64,000 nt of DNA from an uncultured Psychrobacillus sp. Its GTDB lineage: Bacteria > Bacillota > Bacilli > Bacillales_A > Planococcaceae. Location: positions 1 through 64,000 of the forward strand of contig CAKQHO010000004.1 in assembly GCA_934234185.1 (NCBI GenBank), given 5' to 3'. Shown one piece after another: positions 1 through 11,510 of the stretch; the first letter of the stretch is position 1; each line of letters begins with the position of its first letter. Made by a program: the position numbers and the translations under genes. Under the pieces are notes generated by a model. The model was not told the DNA's origin. It saw only the letters and a list, made by a program, of their open reading frames with translations, and made no database searches.

Positions 1-1908
<1,908 letters not shown>

Positions 1909-1971
1909 TAGAGAAGAGAGTTTTCATCATTTTTGCACATCCTTTTTAAAGAGAGTAAATATATAAATTTT

Positions 1972-2012
1972 AATACCATGAATCCGGTACCCGGTGTTCA
2001 TGGTATTTTATT
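1972..2012 (+). terminator. Intrinsic terminator after mccB
   Basis: A perfect 11-bp inverted repeat, AATACCATGAA at 1972-1982 with its complement at 1997-2007, encloses a GC-rich loop and is followed by TTATTG. It lies 64 bases after the mccB stop and closes the transsulfuration operon. Confidence 0.7.
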
Positions 2013-2371
2013 GTTCAGCTAAAAGATTTAATTACGAGTAAATTTCAATTACTTGCGGTTACTAGTTGCTTACTTACATTTTACTGGGTGTTATTTGTGA
2101 TATCCCAGCTTAACTTTTGTTCCGTACTCCAATACTTGTGCTTGCCGCTCTTACTAGGAAGCTACAAGTGAATCCTCTATGGTCAGCTCCAGCTTGAGAA
2201 CTGTTTCCACAACCTCCTCCATTTACTCTTTAGCATACATAGGTGTTAGTTCGTTTCTGATTTTTTCATGCGTATTTAGCCCAAAACTCTTTAACTGCCC
2301 CTCTTATGTTTGAGGAAGGCTAAGCGGGGAATTATTATGGTAGAAAACTATTTGAGAGGAGAGGTTTTGGT
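2013..2371. other. Non-coding interval with repeat debris and a possible gene relic
   Basis: No intact gene is visible. Around 2050 there is a copy of the ACTTGCGGTTA repeat that is tandem at 49 kb. On the minus strand, about 2164-2310 reads as two short open stretches in one frame interrupted by a stop (LNTHEKIRNELTP, then MEEVVETVLKLELTIEDS), which could be the decayed remains of a coding sequence. No family was recognised. Confidence 0.3.
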
Positions 2372-3118
2372 ATGGGAAAAACAGCAATTATTACAGGTGG
2401 AGGCGGTGGCTTAGGAAGAGCTACTGCAATCAAGTTAGCTGAGGCTGGTATTAATATTTCAATTGTGGATGTTTCGGAGGAGCAAGGGAATGAAACAATT
2501 CGTTTAGTTGAGGAAAAAGGGGCAAAGGGATTGTTTATAAAGGCGGATGTGACAAAGGCTGACGAAGTAAAGAAATATGTGGATGAAACTAAGAAAACGT
2601 TCGGTTCAATTGATATGTTCTTTAATAATGCGGGCATTTCGGGTCCGGGTAAGAAGTTTTTAGACAATACAATCGATCAATTAGATTTAGTTTTAGATAT
2701 CAATCTTCGAGGAGCCTTATATGGGCTTTATTACGTACTGGAAGAAATGGTCGCAAATGGTGGAGGAAGAATTGTAAATACTTCTTCAACAGCAGGTTTA
2801 GTAGGACAAAGTGGTGTTGTATCATACTCCGCTACGAAGCATGGCCTGGTTGGTGTGACCAAATCCTTAGCAGCTGAATATGCTTCTCAAGGCATCCAGA
2901 TAAACGCTATAGCTCCAGGCTCAACAGAAACGCCGATGGTAAAGGAATATCGAGCTGCAAATCCAGAAATGTTTGAGGCGATTAATTCTACCATTCCACA
3001 AGGTCGATTAGGACAGCCAGAAGAAGTTGCAGAACTAGTGGCATTCCTTCTAACAGGAAACGTAAAATATATAAACGGTGCTGTAGTACCAATTGATGGT
3101 GGGTTCACAGCCATTTAA
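2372..3118 (+). CDS. SDR-family NAD(P)-dependent oxidoreductase
   Basis: A 248-residue classical short-chain dehydrogenase/reductase. The cofactor-binding TGGGGGLG motif is at residues 8-15, NNAG at 85-88, and the catalytic Ser139, Tyr152 and Lys156 are all present (SYSATKHG). The C-terminal PIDGGF is typical of the FabG-like branch. The ATG at 2372 follows GAGAGGAG with good spacing. It stands alone between terminators, so the substrate cannot be inferred from neighbours; FabG-type 3-oxoacyl reductases and sugar or alcohol dehydrogenases share this architecture. Confidence 0.88.
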   Translation: MGKTAIITGGGGGLGRATAIKLAEAGINISIVDVSEEQGNETIRLVEEKGAKGLFIKADVTKADEVKKYVDETKKTFGSIDMFFNNAGISGPGKKFLDNTIDQLDLVLDINLRGALYGLYYVLEEMVANGGGRIVNTSSTAGLVGQSGVVSYSATKHGLVGVTKSLAAEYASQGIQINAIAPGSTETPMVKEYRAANPEMFEAINSTIPQGRLGQPEEVAELVAFLLTGNVKYINGAVVPIDGGFTAI

Positions 3119-3184
3119 TAAACTAATCCCAATTAGCATATAAATGGAAAAGTGGATATGATTCCTCTATTCCAACCAATGAGG

Positions 3185-3216
3185 GCAATAATCCAAGAAG
3201 GATTATTGCTCTTTTA
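3185..3216 (+). terminator. Intrinsic terminator after the SDR gene
   Basis: GCAATAATCC at 3185-3194 pairs with GGATTATTGC at 3200-3209 over a five-base loop and is followed by TCTTTTA. It sits between the oxidoreductase and the serine hydrolase gene. Confidence 0.7.
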
Positions 3217-3250
3217 TGTCGAATTAAATTAGAGAAGTGGGGGTTTTATA

Positions 3251-4279
3251 ATGGGAAACAATTTGTCTCATCATATACAGAATATTTGTAAGGAAGTAAA
3301 CTTTTCAGGAAGTGTACTCATTAAAAAAGGTAGTGAAACGTTAACAGAACGGAGCTGGGGTTATTCTAACCGTTCGGAGGAAATTGAAAATAGTCATTAT
3401 ACAAGGTTTGGTATCGCCTCCGGGTGTAAGCTTTTTACTTCTATAGCAATTTGCCAGCTAGTACAAGGAGGAAAACTATCGTTTGATAGTAAGCTAGAAG
3501 AGTGTCTAGAAACACATTTTCCTAATTTTGATAAAGACGTAACAGTTCATCATCTTTTAACACATACTTCAGGTATACCTGATTATTTTGATGAAGCTGT
3601 AATGGATGACTTTGAGGAACTTTGGATTGAAAATCCGATGTATCATATAAGAAATTTAACAGATTTTTTACCTTTATTCCAAAATCAATCGATGAAATCA
3701 AAGGCAGGAGAAAAATTTCAATACAACAACGCTGGTTATATTTTACTCGGTTTAATAGTAGAGCAAGTAAGTGGCATTCCATTTTCAGAGTATGTAGAAG
3801 AAAATATATTTAAAAGAGCAAACATGAACAGCTCGGGATACTTTGAATTTGATCGTCTTCCGAAGCACACAGCCTTAGGATACATTGATCTGCCAGATGG
3901 TAAGTGGAAAACAAATATTTACTCCTTACCTGTTAAGGGCGGCTCAGACGGTGGTGCATTTGTTTCTGCTAAAGACATGGCAAGCTTATGGGATTCGTTA
4001 TTAAATAACCGCTTGCTAACCGAAGAATTTACAACTAAATTACTAACTCCATATGTACAAGCGTATGATCCAAGCAGTTATTATGGATATGGAGTATGGA
4101 TAGACAAAACGAATGATGAGGTTTTTAAATATCATATTATGGGCTATGACCCTGGCGTTAGCTTTCATTCTGCGTATTATCCGAAAGCTTCCGTTAACGC
4201 AGTAATTTGCTCAAACAAATCAGAGGGTGCTTTTGACGTTATGAAGGAAATAGAAAGTGATGTTCTCTCAAACAGGTAA
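3251..4279 (+). CDS. Serine hydrolase, class C beta-lactamase/penicillin-binding family
   Basis: 342 residues of the beta-lactamase/transpeptidase-like fold (Beta-lactamase Pfam family). The nucleophile motif is S57-G-C-K60, the second motif is YNN in FQYNNAGYILLG, and a KGGSDGG stretch occupies the region of the third motif. HHLLTHTSGIPDYFD is the typical segment between motifs one and two. No clear signal peptide is seen, so a cytoplasmic esterase or D-aminopeptidase-like role is possible. It is one of three paralogues in 18 kb (also 16351 and 20994). True beta-lactamase activity cannot be inferred. Confidence 0.82.
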   Translation: MGNNLSHHIQNICKEVNFSGSVLIKKGSETLTERSWGYSNRSEEIENSHYTRFGIASGCKLFTSIAICQLVQGGKLSFDSKLEECLETHFPNFDKDVTVHHLLTHTSGIPDYFDEAVMDDFEELWIENPMYHIRNLTDFLPLFQNQSMKSKAGEKFQYNNAGYILLGLIVEQVSGIPFSEYVEENIFKRANMNSSGYFEFDRLPKHTALGYIDLPDGKWKTNIYSLPVKGGSDGGAFVSAKDMASLWDSLLNNRLLTEEFTTKLLTPYVQAYDPSSYYGYGVWIDKTNDEVFKYHIMGYDPGVSFHSAYYPKASVNAVICSNKSEGAFDVMKEIESDVLSNR

Positions 4280-4302
4280 GGAATGAAAAATATAAACGGG
4301 AA

Positions 4303-4356
4303 TATTGGCTATCCTTAAGCTCTCTCTGGAGAGAACCTTCTGGATAACCTTTATTC
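4303..4356 (+). terminator. Possible imperfect terminator
   Basis: GGCTATCC-rich and GGATAACC-rich arms flank CTCTCTCTGGAGAG at 4307-4349, followed by TTTATTCCC. The stem has internal mismatches, so this is a weak call. Confidence 0.35.
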
Positions 4357-4569
4357 CCTATTTTTAAGGAATGGACAAGAAACTATCCTTCCCTAAGTTG
4401 AATAAGGTATAAGAAGGAGAAAACAGTACAAATAGAACAAATAGTAATACCTTCCATAGTCGAAGCAGTTATTTGAAAAATACTGATTGTGTTACATGAA
4501 CGTCTTGTATTATACGTTTGTGTAGTTTAACAGGAACAAGACGGTATTTATTCCTATGGTGGAGAGGTC

Positions 4570-4833
4570 TTACCAGAAAAATGCACCTGCAAGTGCAACA
4601 CCAGCAATAGCTCCTAAAGCGATTCCATATCCAAAACCAGGTCCAGGACCCCAGCCCCAACCCCATCCCCAGCCTAGGCTATAGCCACCAAAGTTTCGAT
4701 CAGGTTGAATCCATACCATTTGGTTATCAACTTTAGTTATATGCCCTACATGAACTTTACCATGTTTATCGGTGATACATACTCTTTTACCATGATAGCG
4801 GCAACAAAGGTTGTAAACATCAGAATGACTCAT
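4570..4833 (-). CDS. Small Gly/Trp-rich hypothetical protein
   Basis: 87 residues, family not recognised. The N-terminal half (residues 1-48) is polar, with two adjacent cysteines (LCCRYHG) and a small beta-rich look (VCITDKHGKVHVGHITKVD). The C-terminal half is a run of GWGWGWGWGPGPGFGYG followed by a hydrophobic Gly/Ala tail ending in FFW, which could insert in or lie on a membrane. The start is supported by a GGGAGGAG-type site just upstream (plus-strand CTCCTCCCC at 4843-4851). Glycine/tryptophan-rich short proteins occur among spore-coat and surface proteins of Bacillales, but that link is only suggestive. Confidence 0.6.
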   Translation of the reverse strand: MSHSDVYNLCCRYHGKRVCITDKHGKVHVGHITKVDNQMVWIQPDRNFGGYSLGWGWGWGWGPGPGFGYGIALGAIAGVALAGAFFW

Positions 4834-4993
4834 TTCGGTTCTCCTCCCCTCTATAAAAAATTACATACAAGTATGTCTAATAGCATATGCAACGTGGTAA
4901 GTCCCGTCATAGACAAATTGTCCACTAAAGAAAACAACGACACAATATAAAGAATTCTCATATACTATGAAATCAACTTAAAAGGATGGATGC

Positions 4994-5830
4994 ATGTCGG
5001 TTGTACCAACGAAAAAGTGGTTAAAGGAGTTTGCAAAGCAGTGTGAACAACAAGGAGGAAGAGGAGCTCTAAAGCTACATCGAGAATTAATTTGTGTCCC
5101 CTTGGCAGAATTATTTCCTGATACTCCAGTTGAAGCATATCAATATGAATTACTAAATAATGGACTGTTTATGCCAGAAGAATGGGAAACAATTGAAGGG
5201 AAACTTGCAACGATGGAGTCTCAGCGAGTATGGAGGCTAGTGGAATCTGAATATCTAAAGCTCAGAAAAAAATGGAAAGGCCCCAAAGTACCGATTTATA
5301 TCTTTCCGTTACAGCAGTCTAGAATCCCTAGCGAGGGGCAGCTAAATAGAAATGGAATTGCTTACAAAAATGCTCTTTTTTTATTTTTTTCTCCCGAAAT
5401 TAAGAAGGAAGAGATAATTGCCTCAGTAGCTCATGAATATAACCACATTTGTAGGTTGCATTATTTAGATCGTACTCCAAAGGAAATAAAGCTTAGAGAT
5501 TCTATTATCATCGAAGGGATGGGAGAGTATGCTGTAAAAGAAATTTGTGGAGAGGATTGGCTTGCGCCATGGGTAAATCTCTATACGAAGGAAGAAGCTC
5601 TACCAATTTGGAAGGAGCACTTTATCCCGGCCTTAAAAAGAAAGGGCGTAAAAAATCATCAGCTATTCTTATTCGGGCAGCCCAGAACCCCTTTTCCACG
5701 TTGGATAGGATACCATTTGGGCTACCAGATTGTTGACTCCTTTGTGAAAAATAAGGGGCCATTTAAGCATGGAGAGCTTTATACAAAATCAGCAAATGAA
5801 ATTATATTAGGCTCTGATTTTGCCCCTTAA
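4994..5830 (+). CDS. DUF2268-type putative zinc protease
   Basis: 278 residues with a gluzincin-like motif HEYNH at residues 147-151 in SVAHEYNHICRLHY, followed by a conserved-looking EGMGEYA helix that could supply the third zinc ligand. Length and layout match the DUF2268 family, which includes B. subtilis YjaZ, a predicted Zn-dependent protease. No signal peptide or membrane segment is evident. ATG 4994 follows AAAAGGATGG. Its stop overlaps that of the convergent methyltransferase gene by four bases. A second, unrelated-looking HEFGH protein is encoded at 14649. Confidence 0.68.
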   Translation: MSVVPTKKWLKEFAKQCEQQGGRGALKLHRELICVPLAELFPDTPVEAYQYELLNNGLFMPEEWETIEGKLATMESQRVWRLVESEYLKLRKKWKGPKVPIYIFPLQQSRIPSEGQLNRNGIAYKNALFLFFSPEIKKEEIIASVAHEYNHICRLHYLDRTPKEIKLRDSIIIEGMGEYAVKEICGEDWLAPWVNLYTKEEALPIWKEHFIPALKRKGVKNHQLFLFGQPRTPFPRWIGYHLGYQIVDSFVKNKGPFKHGELYTKSANEIILGSDFAP

Positions 5831-6531
5831 CGTTTTAGGCAGGAAAAGACTCTATATCCAACCAAGTGTCCTTTTTGCATAAGAAATTCATTATGCTGAT
5901 CCCATACATCATATAGAGAGAGGTCAATGCTTTCCGAGAGTCTCATTTCTGGAAGATCTACTGCTTCATCTTCCGATAGCTCTTCCATTGGAAGTAATAC
6001 AAATCCTGCTTGCTCTAATCGATCTTTCCATTCGTTTTCAAGTAATAACTCGGTAATACCATAAATGCTTCTTGTTTCTTCTTTTAACTCATCCGTTGGG
6101 GTTTGCTCGGCTGTCATCTCAATCATTAGGAATTTTCCTCCTGGCTTAAGGACACGCGATATCTCCTGTAAAGTATTTGTAATCGTTGTAAAGCAAATGA
6201 CCGACTCAGCCAAAATAACATCAAAGCTGTCATTTGAAAAAGGCATTTGTTCTGTATCACCTAAAATTATATGAACAGGATATTTGGCATCCTTTACACG
6301 TGTTTTTGCCTTTTCAATCATGACAGGATGATTATCAAGTCCTGTTACCTCACACCGAAATCTTTTAGAAATATAATCGGCAGTTTGTCCTGTACCACAG
6401 CCAACCTCTAAAACGTGATCTGTAGGTTTTATTAAAATATCACTTAATAGTGCTTGTGTTAAAGAAAATCCCCCAGGATGTGCCCCTCCAATACCAAAGT
6501 AAGCTAGTAAATCCAAATATTTGTTTGCCAT
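5827..6531 (-). CDS. Class I SAM-dependent methyltransferase
   Basis: About 234 residues. Motif I is VLEVGCGTGQTADYI, followed by an acidic residue after the second strand (TGLDNH) and MPFSNDSFD in the motif II region; the family is Methyltransf_11 (UbiE-like). The start chosen is the second ATG at 6531 because AGGAGG lies six bases upstream; the upstream in-frame start at 6561 has no ribosome site. The substrate is unknown. The gene is transcribed divergently from the acetyltransferase at 6632. Confidence 0.8.
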   Translation of the reverse strand: MANKYLDLLAYFGIGGAHPGGFSLTQALLSDILIKPTDHVLEVGCGTGQTADYISKRFRCEVTGLDNHPVMIEKAKTRVKDAKYPVHIILGDTEQMPFSNDSFDVILAESVICFTTITNTLQEISRVLKPGGKFLMIEMTAEQTPTDELKEETRSIYGITELLLENEWKDRLEQAGFVLLPMEELSEDEAVDLPEMRLSESIDLSLYDVWDQHNEFLMQKGHLVGYRVFSCLKR

Positions 6532-6631
6532 CATATCCCTCCTATTAAATAGGATATGCAAAAATTATTGCATAGTAGGGAGGAAATCCCCAGGTAGAAG
6601 GAGAATAGAAGGAAAATAAGGGGTGTTCCAG

Positions 6632-7213
6632 ATGAACAACATAACACTAGTGGAAATGGTAATGAAATATTGGGAAGACGTTCATGCATATGCCTCTTTA
6701 CCTAAAGTAAGTCAATTTCAACAATGGGGACCAAATACGGAGGAAGATACATTAACCTATATGCAACAGGTCATTGAAAATAAGAAAAAAGATAAGCCTT
6801 CGCGGTATGTTTATGCAATTAAAGAAGTTAGCCAAGAAAGAATTATTGGTGCGGCTGAGTTATTCCAAATAGACTTCCTCAATAAAAGCGGAGAAATAGG
6901 CTACATTGTCCATCCAGATTACTGGGGCAAGGGAATAGGGACGAATGTAGCAAGACAACTATTAATGATCGGGTTTTCGGAGTTTCATTTGCATCGAATT
7001 CATGCAACCTGTGATGCTAGAAATATTGGCTCCTCTAGGGTTTTAGAAAAGATTGGTATGACACTTGAAGGTAGAATAAGAGAGAATATCCTATTGCCAA
7101 CTGGCTGGAGAGACTCTCTTCTATATAGTATTTTAGAAAATGAATGGGAAGGGAGGAAATCTCATGGAACAAGCGATACAAGATGTATTGGAACAATTCA
7201 CAAGGGTACATGA
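6632..7213 (+). CDS. GNAT-family N-acetyltransferase, RimJ/RimL type
   Basis: About 193 residues. The acetyl-CoA binding region reads YIVHPDYWGKGIGTNVARQLL (motif A, Q/RxxGxG/A form GKGIGT), and HRIHATCDARNIGSSRVLEKIGM is characteristic of the RimJ/RimL-like subfamily, which modifies protein N-termini or small amines. ATG 6632 is preferred over the upstream GTG because AAGGGG lies eight bases before it. Its 3' end overlaps the next gene by 50 bases, so the pair is translationally linked. Confidence 0.82.
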   Translation: MNNITLVEMVMKYWEDVHAYASLPKVSQFQQWGPNTEEDTLTYMQQVIENKKKDKPSRYVYAIKEVSQERIIGAAELFQIDFLNKSGEIGYIVHPDYWGKGIGTNVARQLLMIGFSEFHLHRIHATCDARNIGSSRVLEKIGMTLEGRIRENILLPTGWRDSLLYSILENEWEGRKSHGTSDTRCIGTIHKGT

Positions 7214-7568
7214 TGAGTTTACAAAAAATTGGGAACAGGCAATGATAACAGCTGATACGTCTAAATTAGAAGTTATGGCCGAGGAATACTATGTAACCTT
7301 TTACAACGGTCACTCAGAAAAACCCGACTTCTACAATCGAAAAGAAGCAATTATAGGATTGAGAGAATCAGTGGAGGAGCTTCGGGGATCTAAAAAAAGA
7401 TTTGAAAATCGCTTAATTCGTCAAAGAAATGCAGATACTTTTGTAGTTTTTTATGAGCTGATAATTGAGAAAAATCAGCATGAAATAGCTAGGTTCTTTA
7501 CCATTGAGGATTGGAAGAAGACTAATGGCGTATGGATGCTTAGTAGAGAAATAGCAGAGCATATTTAA
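7164..7568 (+). CDS. Small protein, possible NTF2/SnoaL-like fold
   Basis: 134 residues. The start at ATG 7164 is fixed by GGGAGG seven bases upstream, inside the preceding acetyltransferase gene. The layout of an N-terminal helix (QDVLEQFTRVHDEFTKNWEQA), then alternating strands ending in a W-x-L-S-R strand, resembles DUF4440/SnoaL-like proteins, but no catalytic motif can be assigned. It probably shares a transcript with the acetyltransferase. Two hairpins follow its stop. Confidence 0.6.
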   Translation: MEQAIQDVLEQFTRVHDEFTKNWEQAMITADTSKLEVMAEEYYVTFYNGHSEKPDFYNRKEAIIGLRESVEELRGSKKRFENRLIRQRNADTFVVFYELIIEKNQHEIARFFTIEDWKKTNGVWMLSREIAEHI

Positions 7569-7576
7569 TAGATGTA

Positions 7577-7613
7577 CAGGCTGAAAGGACTTATTAGAAG
7601 TCCTTTCAGCCTG
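7577..7613 (+). terminator. Long perfect hairpin after the 7164 gene
   Basis: CAGGCTGAAAGGACTT at 7577-7592 pairs perfectly with 7598-7613 over a five-base loop. No T-run follows directly, so it may act as an mRNA-stabilising stem together with the T-tailed hairpin 10 bases downstream. A degenerate echo of the same sequence occurs near 7741-7772. Confidence 0.6.
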
Positions 7614-7621
7614 TAGTAGAC

Positions 7622-7657
7622 AAAACAGCTCGAGAGTCCATCTTTCGAGCTGTTTTT
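7622..7657 (+). terminator. Intrinsic terminator
   Basis: AAAACAGCTCGA pairs with TCGAGCTGTTTT (7645-7656), and the right arm runs into a T-tract. It closes the acetyltransferase pair. Confidence 0.75.
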
Positions 7658-7922
7658 ATAATTTATCGAATTGTTCGATGTACTTTTTACAGTTTTTTAT
7701 TTCTAGCTTCCTCCACGAGGCGACTTCTTCTCGTATTAGGCAGTCTGAAAGAACTTATTTGAAGACCTTTTTTATTTTTGAAAAATTCTTCATTTTTAGA
7801 CTTTCTATTTTACTTACATTTACTCTTGTATAATTATACACAGAAGTATATATTATATAAATATTAGAATACATAAAAGCTTATAAATAGCTATTAAGAA
7901 ATAGAAAGTTAAGGTGTTTCAT

Positions 7923-9230
7923 ATGAGTAACTGGCTAGAGTTATACGAAAACATGGGGGATTACCTTGCACCAAGTATGGCGAAGGACCATCCTAACATT
8001 CCGATAGTGAAGGAAGAAGGATGCTATTACTACGGAGCAGACGGCAAGCAATATTTAGATTTCACTTCAGGAATTGCGGTAACAAACACAGGTCATCGTC
8101 ATCCAAGAATCGTACAAAGCATCAAGGATGCGGCAGATCAATTGGTCCATGGCCCTTCTGGTGTCATTATGTATGATTCCATTCTTCAGCTGGCAAAGAA
8201 TTTAGGAGAAGTGCTTCCTGGAGACTTAGACTGCTTTTTCTTTGCAAATAGTGGAACAGAGGCAGTTGAGGGAGCATTAAAGCTAGCGAAATTTGTCACG
8301 GAGCGTCCGTATGTTGTTTCTTTTACAGGCTGCTTTCATGGTCGCTCTCTAGGAGCACTTGGCGTTACGACATCGAAGAGCAAATATAGAAAGTTCCTCC
8401 AGCCTTCTCATCTTTCCTATCAGATTCCCTATGCTGATGTGAAAAGCTGTCCTGAGGGAATGGATCCAGAAACTTACTGCGTGGAGCAGCTCGAGAAGGA
8501 TTTTAAGCGGTTATTCAAACATCAGGTAACACCAGAAGAAGTAGCGTGCGTGATTTTAGAGCCTATTTTAGGAGAGGGAGGCTACATAATTCCTCCGAAG
8601 GCATGGGTCCAAAAAATTCGAGAAATCTGTGATCAGCATAATATTTTACTAATATTTGATGAAGTACAGACAGGCTTTGGTAGAACAGGCGAGTGGTTTG
8701 CGGCCCAATATTTTGGCGTGACGCCAGACATTATGGCCATTGCAAAAGGAATTGCTTCAGGTTTACCGCTTAGTGCAACAGTAGCTTCAAAGGAATTAAT
8801 GCAGAAATGGCCGTTAGGAATGCATGGTACTACCTTTGGTGGAAATCCAATTGCTTGCTCGGTGGCATTAACGACTTTAGATATTTTAAAAGAAGAGCGG
8901 CTTGTTGAAAACTCTAAGGAAACAGGTACTTATGCTACAGAAAAACTGAAGGCCCTTCAAATGAAATATCCATTAATTAGTGATATTCGTTCAGTCGGAT
9001 TGATGATTGGAATCGAAATATCCAATACTGAAACTGGCGAACCAGATGGAGCGGCATGCATGAAAATACTAGATTATGCATTAGAAGAAGGAGTGCTCTT
9101 TTACTTCTGTGGAAATGTAGGAGAGGTTATTCGAATGATACCTCCCCTAACTGTAACAAAGGAACAAATCGATGACGGCTTAAAGATGCTTGAGAAAGCA
9201 ATTATTCGGTATACAAAAGAAGCTAAATAA
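7923..9230 (+). CDS. Class III aminotransferase (GabT/ArgD family)
   Basis: 435 residues. Fold-type I class III features are present: [16 protein letters not shown] near the start, [27 protein letters not shown], and the PLP lysine at residue 275 in [13 protein letters not shown]. The closest families are 4-aminobutyrate and omega-amino acid aminotransferases. The ATG at 7923 is used; only a weak AAGG precedes it. A complete polar amino acid ABC transporter (binding protein, permease, ATPase) follows with 15-30 base gaps and no terminator, so the operon likely imports an amino acid and transaminates it. The exact substrate cannot be told from sequence. Confidence 0.85.
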   Translation: MSNWLELYENMGDYLAPSMAKDHPNIPIVKEEGCYYYGADGKQYLDFTSGIAVTNTGHRHPRIVQSIKDAADQLVHGPSGVIMYDSILQLAKNLGEVLPGDLDCFFFANSGTEAVEGALKLAKFVTERPYVVSFTGCFHGRSLGALGVTTSKSKYRKFLQPSHLSYQIPYADVKSCPEGMDPETYCVEQLEKDFKRLFKHQVTPEEVACVILEPILGEGGYIIPPKAWVQKIREICDQHNILLIFDEVQTGFGRTGEWFAAQYFGVTPDIMAIAKGIASGLPLSATVASKELMQKWPLGMHGTTFGGNPIACSVALTTLDILKEERLVENSKETGTYATEKLKALQMKYPLISDIRSVGLMIGIEISNTETGEPDGAACMKILDYALEEGVLFYFCGNVGEVIRMIPPLTVTKEQIDDGLKMLEKAIIRYTKEAK

Positions 9231-9245
9231 AAAGGAGTTAGACAA

Positions 9246-10049
9246 ATGAAAAACAAATTATTATTATTCATGCTTATGATAGTTGCATTACTAGTTGCAG
9301 CTTGCGGGACTAGTGGAGAAGAAAAAACATCTGGAAGCGATGCCTCTCCAGAAACAAATGAAGAGAAAAAAGTATTAGTAATGGGAACTTCTGCTGACTA
9401 CCCACCATTCGAATATATCGATACGGCAAAAGGAGAAGAAATTATTGGATTTGATATTGATTTAGCTAATTTAATTGGCGAAAAGCTAGGCTTCGAAGTA
9501 AAGATCAATAACATCGACTTTAACGGTTTAATTCCTGCGATTCAAGCAGGGAAGGTAGATTTTGTATTAGCGGGAATGTCACCAACTGTAGAACGTGACA
9601 AAGTAGTAGATTTCTCCGAGCCATATAACGAGACAGTGCAAATGATTGTGACAAGAAAAGACAGTGGAATTGAGAGCGTAGAGGATTTGGCAGGAAAAAA
9701 ACTTGGAGCACAAGTTTCTTCCATTCAAGAGGACATGGCTAACGATTTAGCTAAAGAAATAAATGTAATAGTGGAAAGCCGCAATTTAATTCCTGAGGTT
9801 GTGCAAGAATTAATGACGAAGCGTTTCGATGCAGCCATTATTGAGGATATCGTAGCTGAAAACTATGTGAAACGTAACAAGGATTTAACTTATTTCCCAG
9901 TTGCTGAAGATGAAGTAGATTACAAATCTGCTGTTTTCCCAGAGGGCAGTGACTTAAAGATTGAATTTGACAGAGCAATCCAAGAGCTTGTGGATGAAGG
10001 CAAAATCGAAGAGCTAAGACAAAAATGGTTTGTAGAGAAAGCTGAATAA
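9246..10049 (+). CDS. Amino acid ABC transporter substrate-binding lipoprotein
   Basis: 267 residues of solute-binding family 3 (PBPb/SBP_bac_3). A lipoprotein signal with lipobox LVAAC places Cys20 as the lipidated residue, followed by an acidic, flexible linker. VLVMGTSADYPPFEYID and GFDIDLANLIGEKLG are the standard opening of the ligand-binding domain, and the AGMSPTVERDKVVDFSEPY segment is typical of polar amino acid binders. It is anchored outside the membrane and feeds the permease encoded next. Confidence 0.9.
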   Translation: MKNKLLLFMLMIVALLVAACGTSGEEKTSGSDASPETNEEKKVLVMGTSADYPPFEYIDTAKGEEIIGFDIDLANLIGEKLGFEVKINNIDFNGLIPAIQAGKVDFVLAGMSPTVERDKVVDFSEPYNETVQMIVTRKDSGIESVEDLAGKKLGAQVSSIQEDMANDLAKEINVIVESRNLIPEVVQELMTKRFDAAIIEDIVAENYVKRNKDLTYFPVAEDEVDYKSAVFPEGSDLKIEFDRAIQELVDEGKIEELRQKWFVEKAE

Positions 10050-10078
10050 TTTAGATTAATAGAAAGGAGGGTAACGAT

Positions 10079-10735
10079 TTGTTTGATTTTACTGCAGTCG
10101 TACCCTCTATTCCTTATATATTAAAAGGAATAGGTATTACCGTTCAAATAGTCATAAGTGCAACAATTATCGGCCTTTTTCTAGGTATCCTGCTTGCATT
10201 GTGTAAAATAGGAAAAATTACTTTTTTAAGAATAGTTGCAGACTTCTATACCTCTATTTTTCGAGGGACACCGCTTGTTTTGCAGTTACTTATTATTTAT
10301 TATGCATTTCCCCAAATGTTTGCTATCAATATAGACCCTATGCCAGCTGCTATTATAGCGTTCGGCTTGAACTCAGGTGCTTACATTTCTGAAATTATTC
10401 GTGGTGGAATTAATGCAGTAGATAAGGGTCAGCTAGAAGCATCACTTGCCTTAGGTATTCCATACGGGAAAATGATGAAGGATATTATCCTACCGCAGGC
10501 GATGAAAAATATTTTACCTGCTTTAATGAATGAATTTATTACCTTGAATAAAGAATCAGCAATTGTAACAGTTATTGGAGCACTTGATATTATGAGACGT
10601 GCATACATCGTGGCAGGGGACACTTATCGATATTTAGAATCTCTCATGATTGCAGGAGTGATTTATTACATTATGACAATCATTTTAACGTTCCTTGGAA
10701 AAATGCTAGAAAAGAGGATGAGTAGAAGTGATTAA
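10079..10735 (+). CDS. Amino acid ABC transporter permease (HisM/GlnP family)
   Basis: 218 residues, with about five hydrophobic membrane segments. The EAA loop reads [25 protein letters not shown] with the conserved glycine, and [17 protein letters not shown] is the family's N-terminal signature. The start is a TTG at 10079 preceded by AAAGGAGGG eight bases upstream. It ends inside the start of the ATPase gene (8-base overlap). Confidence 0.9.
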   Translation: MFDFTAVVPSIPYILKGIGITVQIVISATIIGLFLGILLALCKIGKITFLRIVADFYTSIFRGTPLVLQLLIIYYAFPQMFAINIDPMPAAIIAFGLNSGAYISEIIRGGINAVDKGQLEASLALGIPYGKMMKDIILPQAMKNILPALMNEFITLNKESAIVTVIGALDIMRRAYIVAGDTYRYLESLMIAGVIYYIMTIILTFLGKMLEKRMSRSD

Positions 10736-11450
10736 AGTAGAAAACTTATATAAATCATTTGGAAAAAATGAGGTTCTCAAAAATATCTCGACGGAAATTA
10801 AAGAAAAAGAAGTAATAGCTATTATTGGTCCATCTGGATCCGGCAAGTCTACTTTCTTGAGATGCTTAAATCTCCTAGAGATTCCTACTAGCGGAAAAGT
10901 GTTAATAGGGAACGATGAAATTACGGACAAAAAGACGAATATTATGAAGGTCAGAGAAAAGCTAGGAATGGTATTTCAACATTTTCATTTATTCCCACAT
11001 AAGACGGTATTAGAGAATCTTACCTATTCACCAATAAAGGTGTTAGGAGTTTCTAAATCAGAAGCGATTCAAACAGCTGATAATTTACTTCGTAAGGTAG
11101 GTCTATATGAAAAGCGTGATGAATATCCAAATCGCTTGTCTGGCGGCCAAAAGCAGCGTGTAGCAATTGCTCGTGCTCTGGCAATGAATCCAACGGTTAT
11201 GCTTTTCGATGAGCCTACCTCCGCACTGGACCCAGAGATGGTTAAAGAGGTGCTAGATGTTATGAAAGACTTAGCGGAATCGGGTATGACAATGATTATT
11301 GTTACACATGAGATGAATTTCGCAAAGGAAGTCGCTGATCGCATCTTATTCCTAGATGGGGGATCTCTCATAGAAGACACACCACCAGCAGAATTCTTTG
11401 CAAATCCTAAATCGGAGCGGGCAAAAGCCTTTTTAGAGAAGGTACTCTAA
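10728..11450 (+). CDS. Amino acid ABC transporter ATPase (GlnQ family)
   Basis: 240 residues. Walker A is GPSGSGKST at 34-42, the Q-loop lies in [10 protein letters not shown], the signature is [15 protein letters not shown], Walker B is [14 protein letters not shown] and the switch histidine is in VTHEM. It is the energising subunit for the permease upstream, with a GTG start overlapping that gene by eight bases. A strong terminator follows. Confidence 0.92.
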   Translation: MIKVENLYKSFGKNEVLKNISTEIKEKEVIAIIGPSGSGKSTFLRCLNLLEIPTSGKVLIGNDEITDKKTNIMKVREKLGMVFQHFHLFPHKTVLENLTYSPIKVLGVSKSEAIQTADNLLRKVGLYEKRDEYPNRLSGGQKQRVAIARALAMNPTVMLFDEPTSALDPEMVKEVLDVMKDLAESGMTMIIVTHEMNFAKEVADRILFLDGGSLIEDTPPAEFFANPKSERAKAFLEKVL

Positions 11451-11461
11451 GAGTTAACTTT

Positions 11462-11510
11462 CATAGCCGATGAATCTTACGAAAGTAAAATTCATCGGCT
11501 ATGCTTTTTT
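11462..11510 (+). terminator. Intrinsic terminator after the transporter operon
   Basis: CATAGCCGATGAAT at 11462-11475 pairs with 11490-11503 and is followed by CTTTTTT. Confidence 0.9.
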
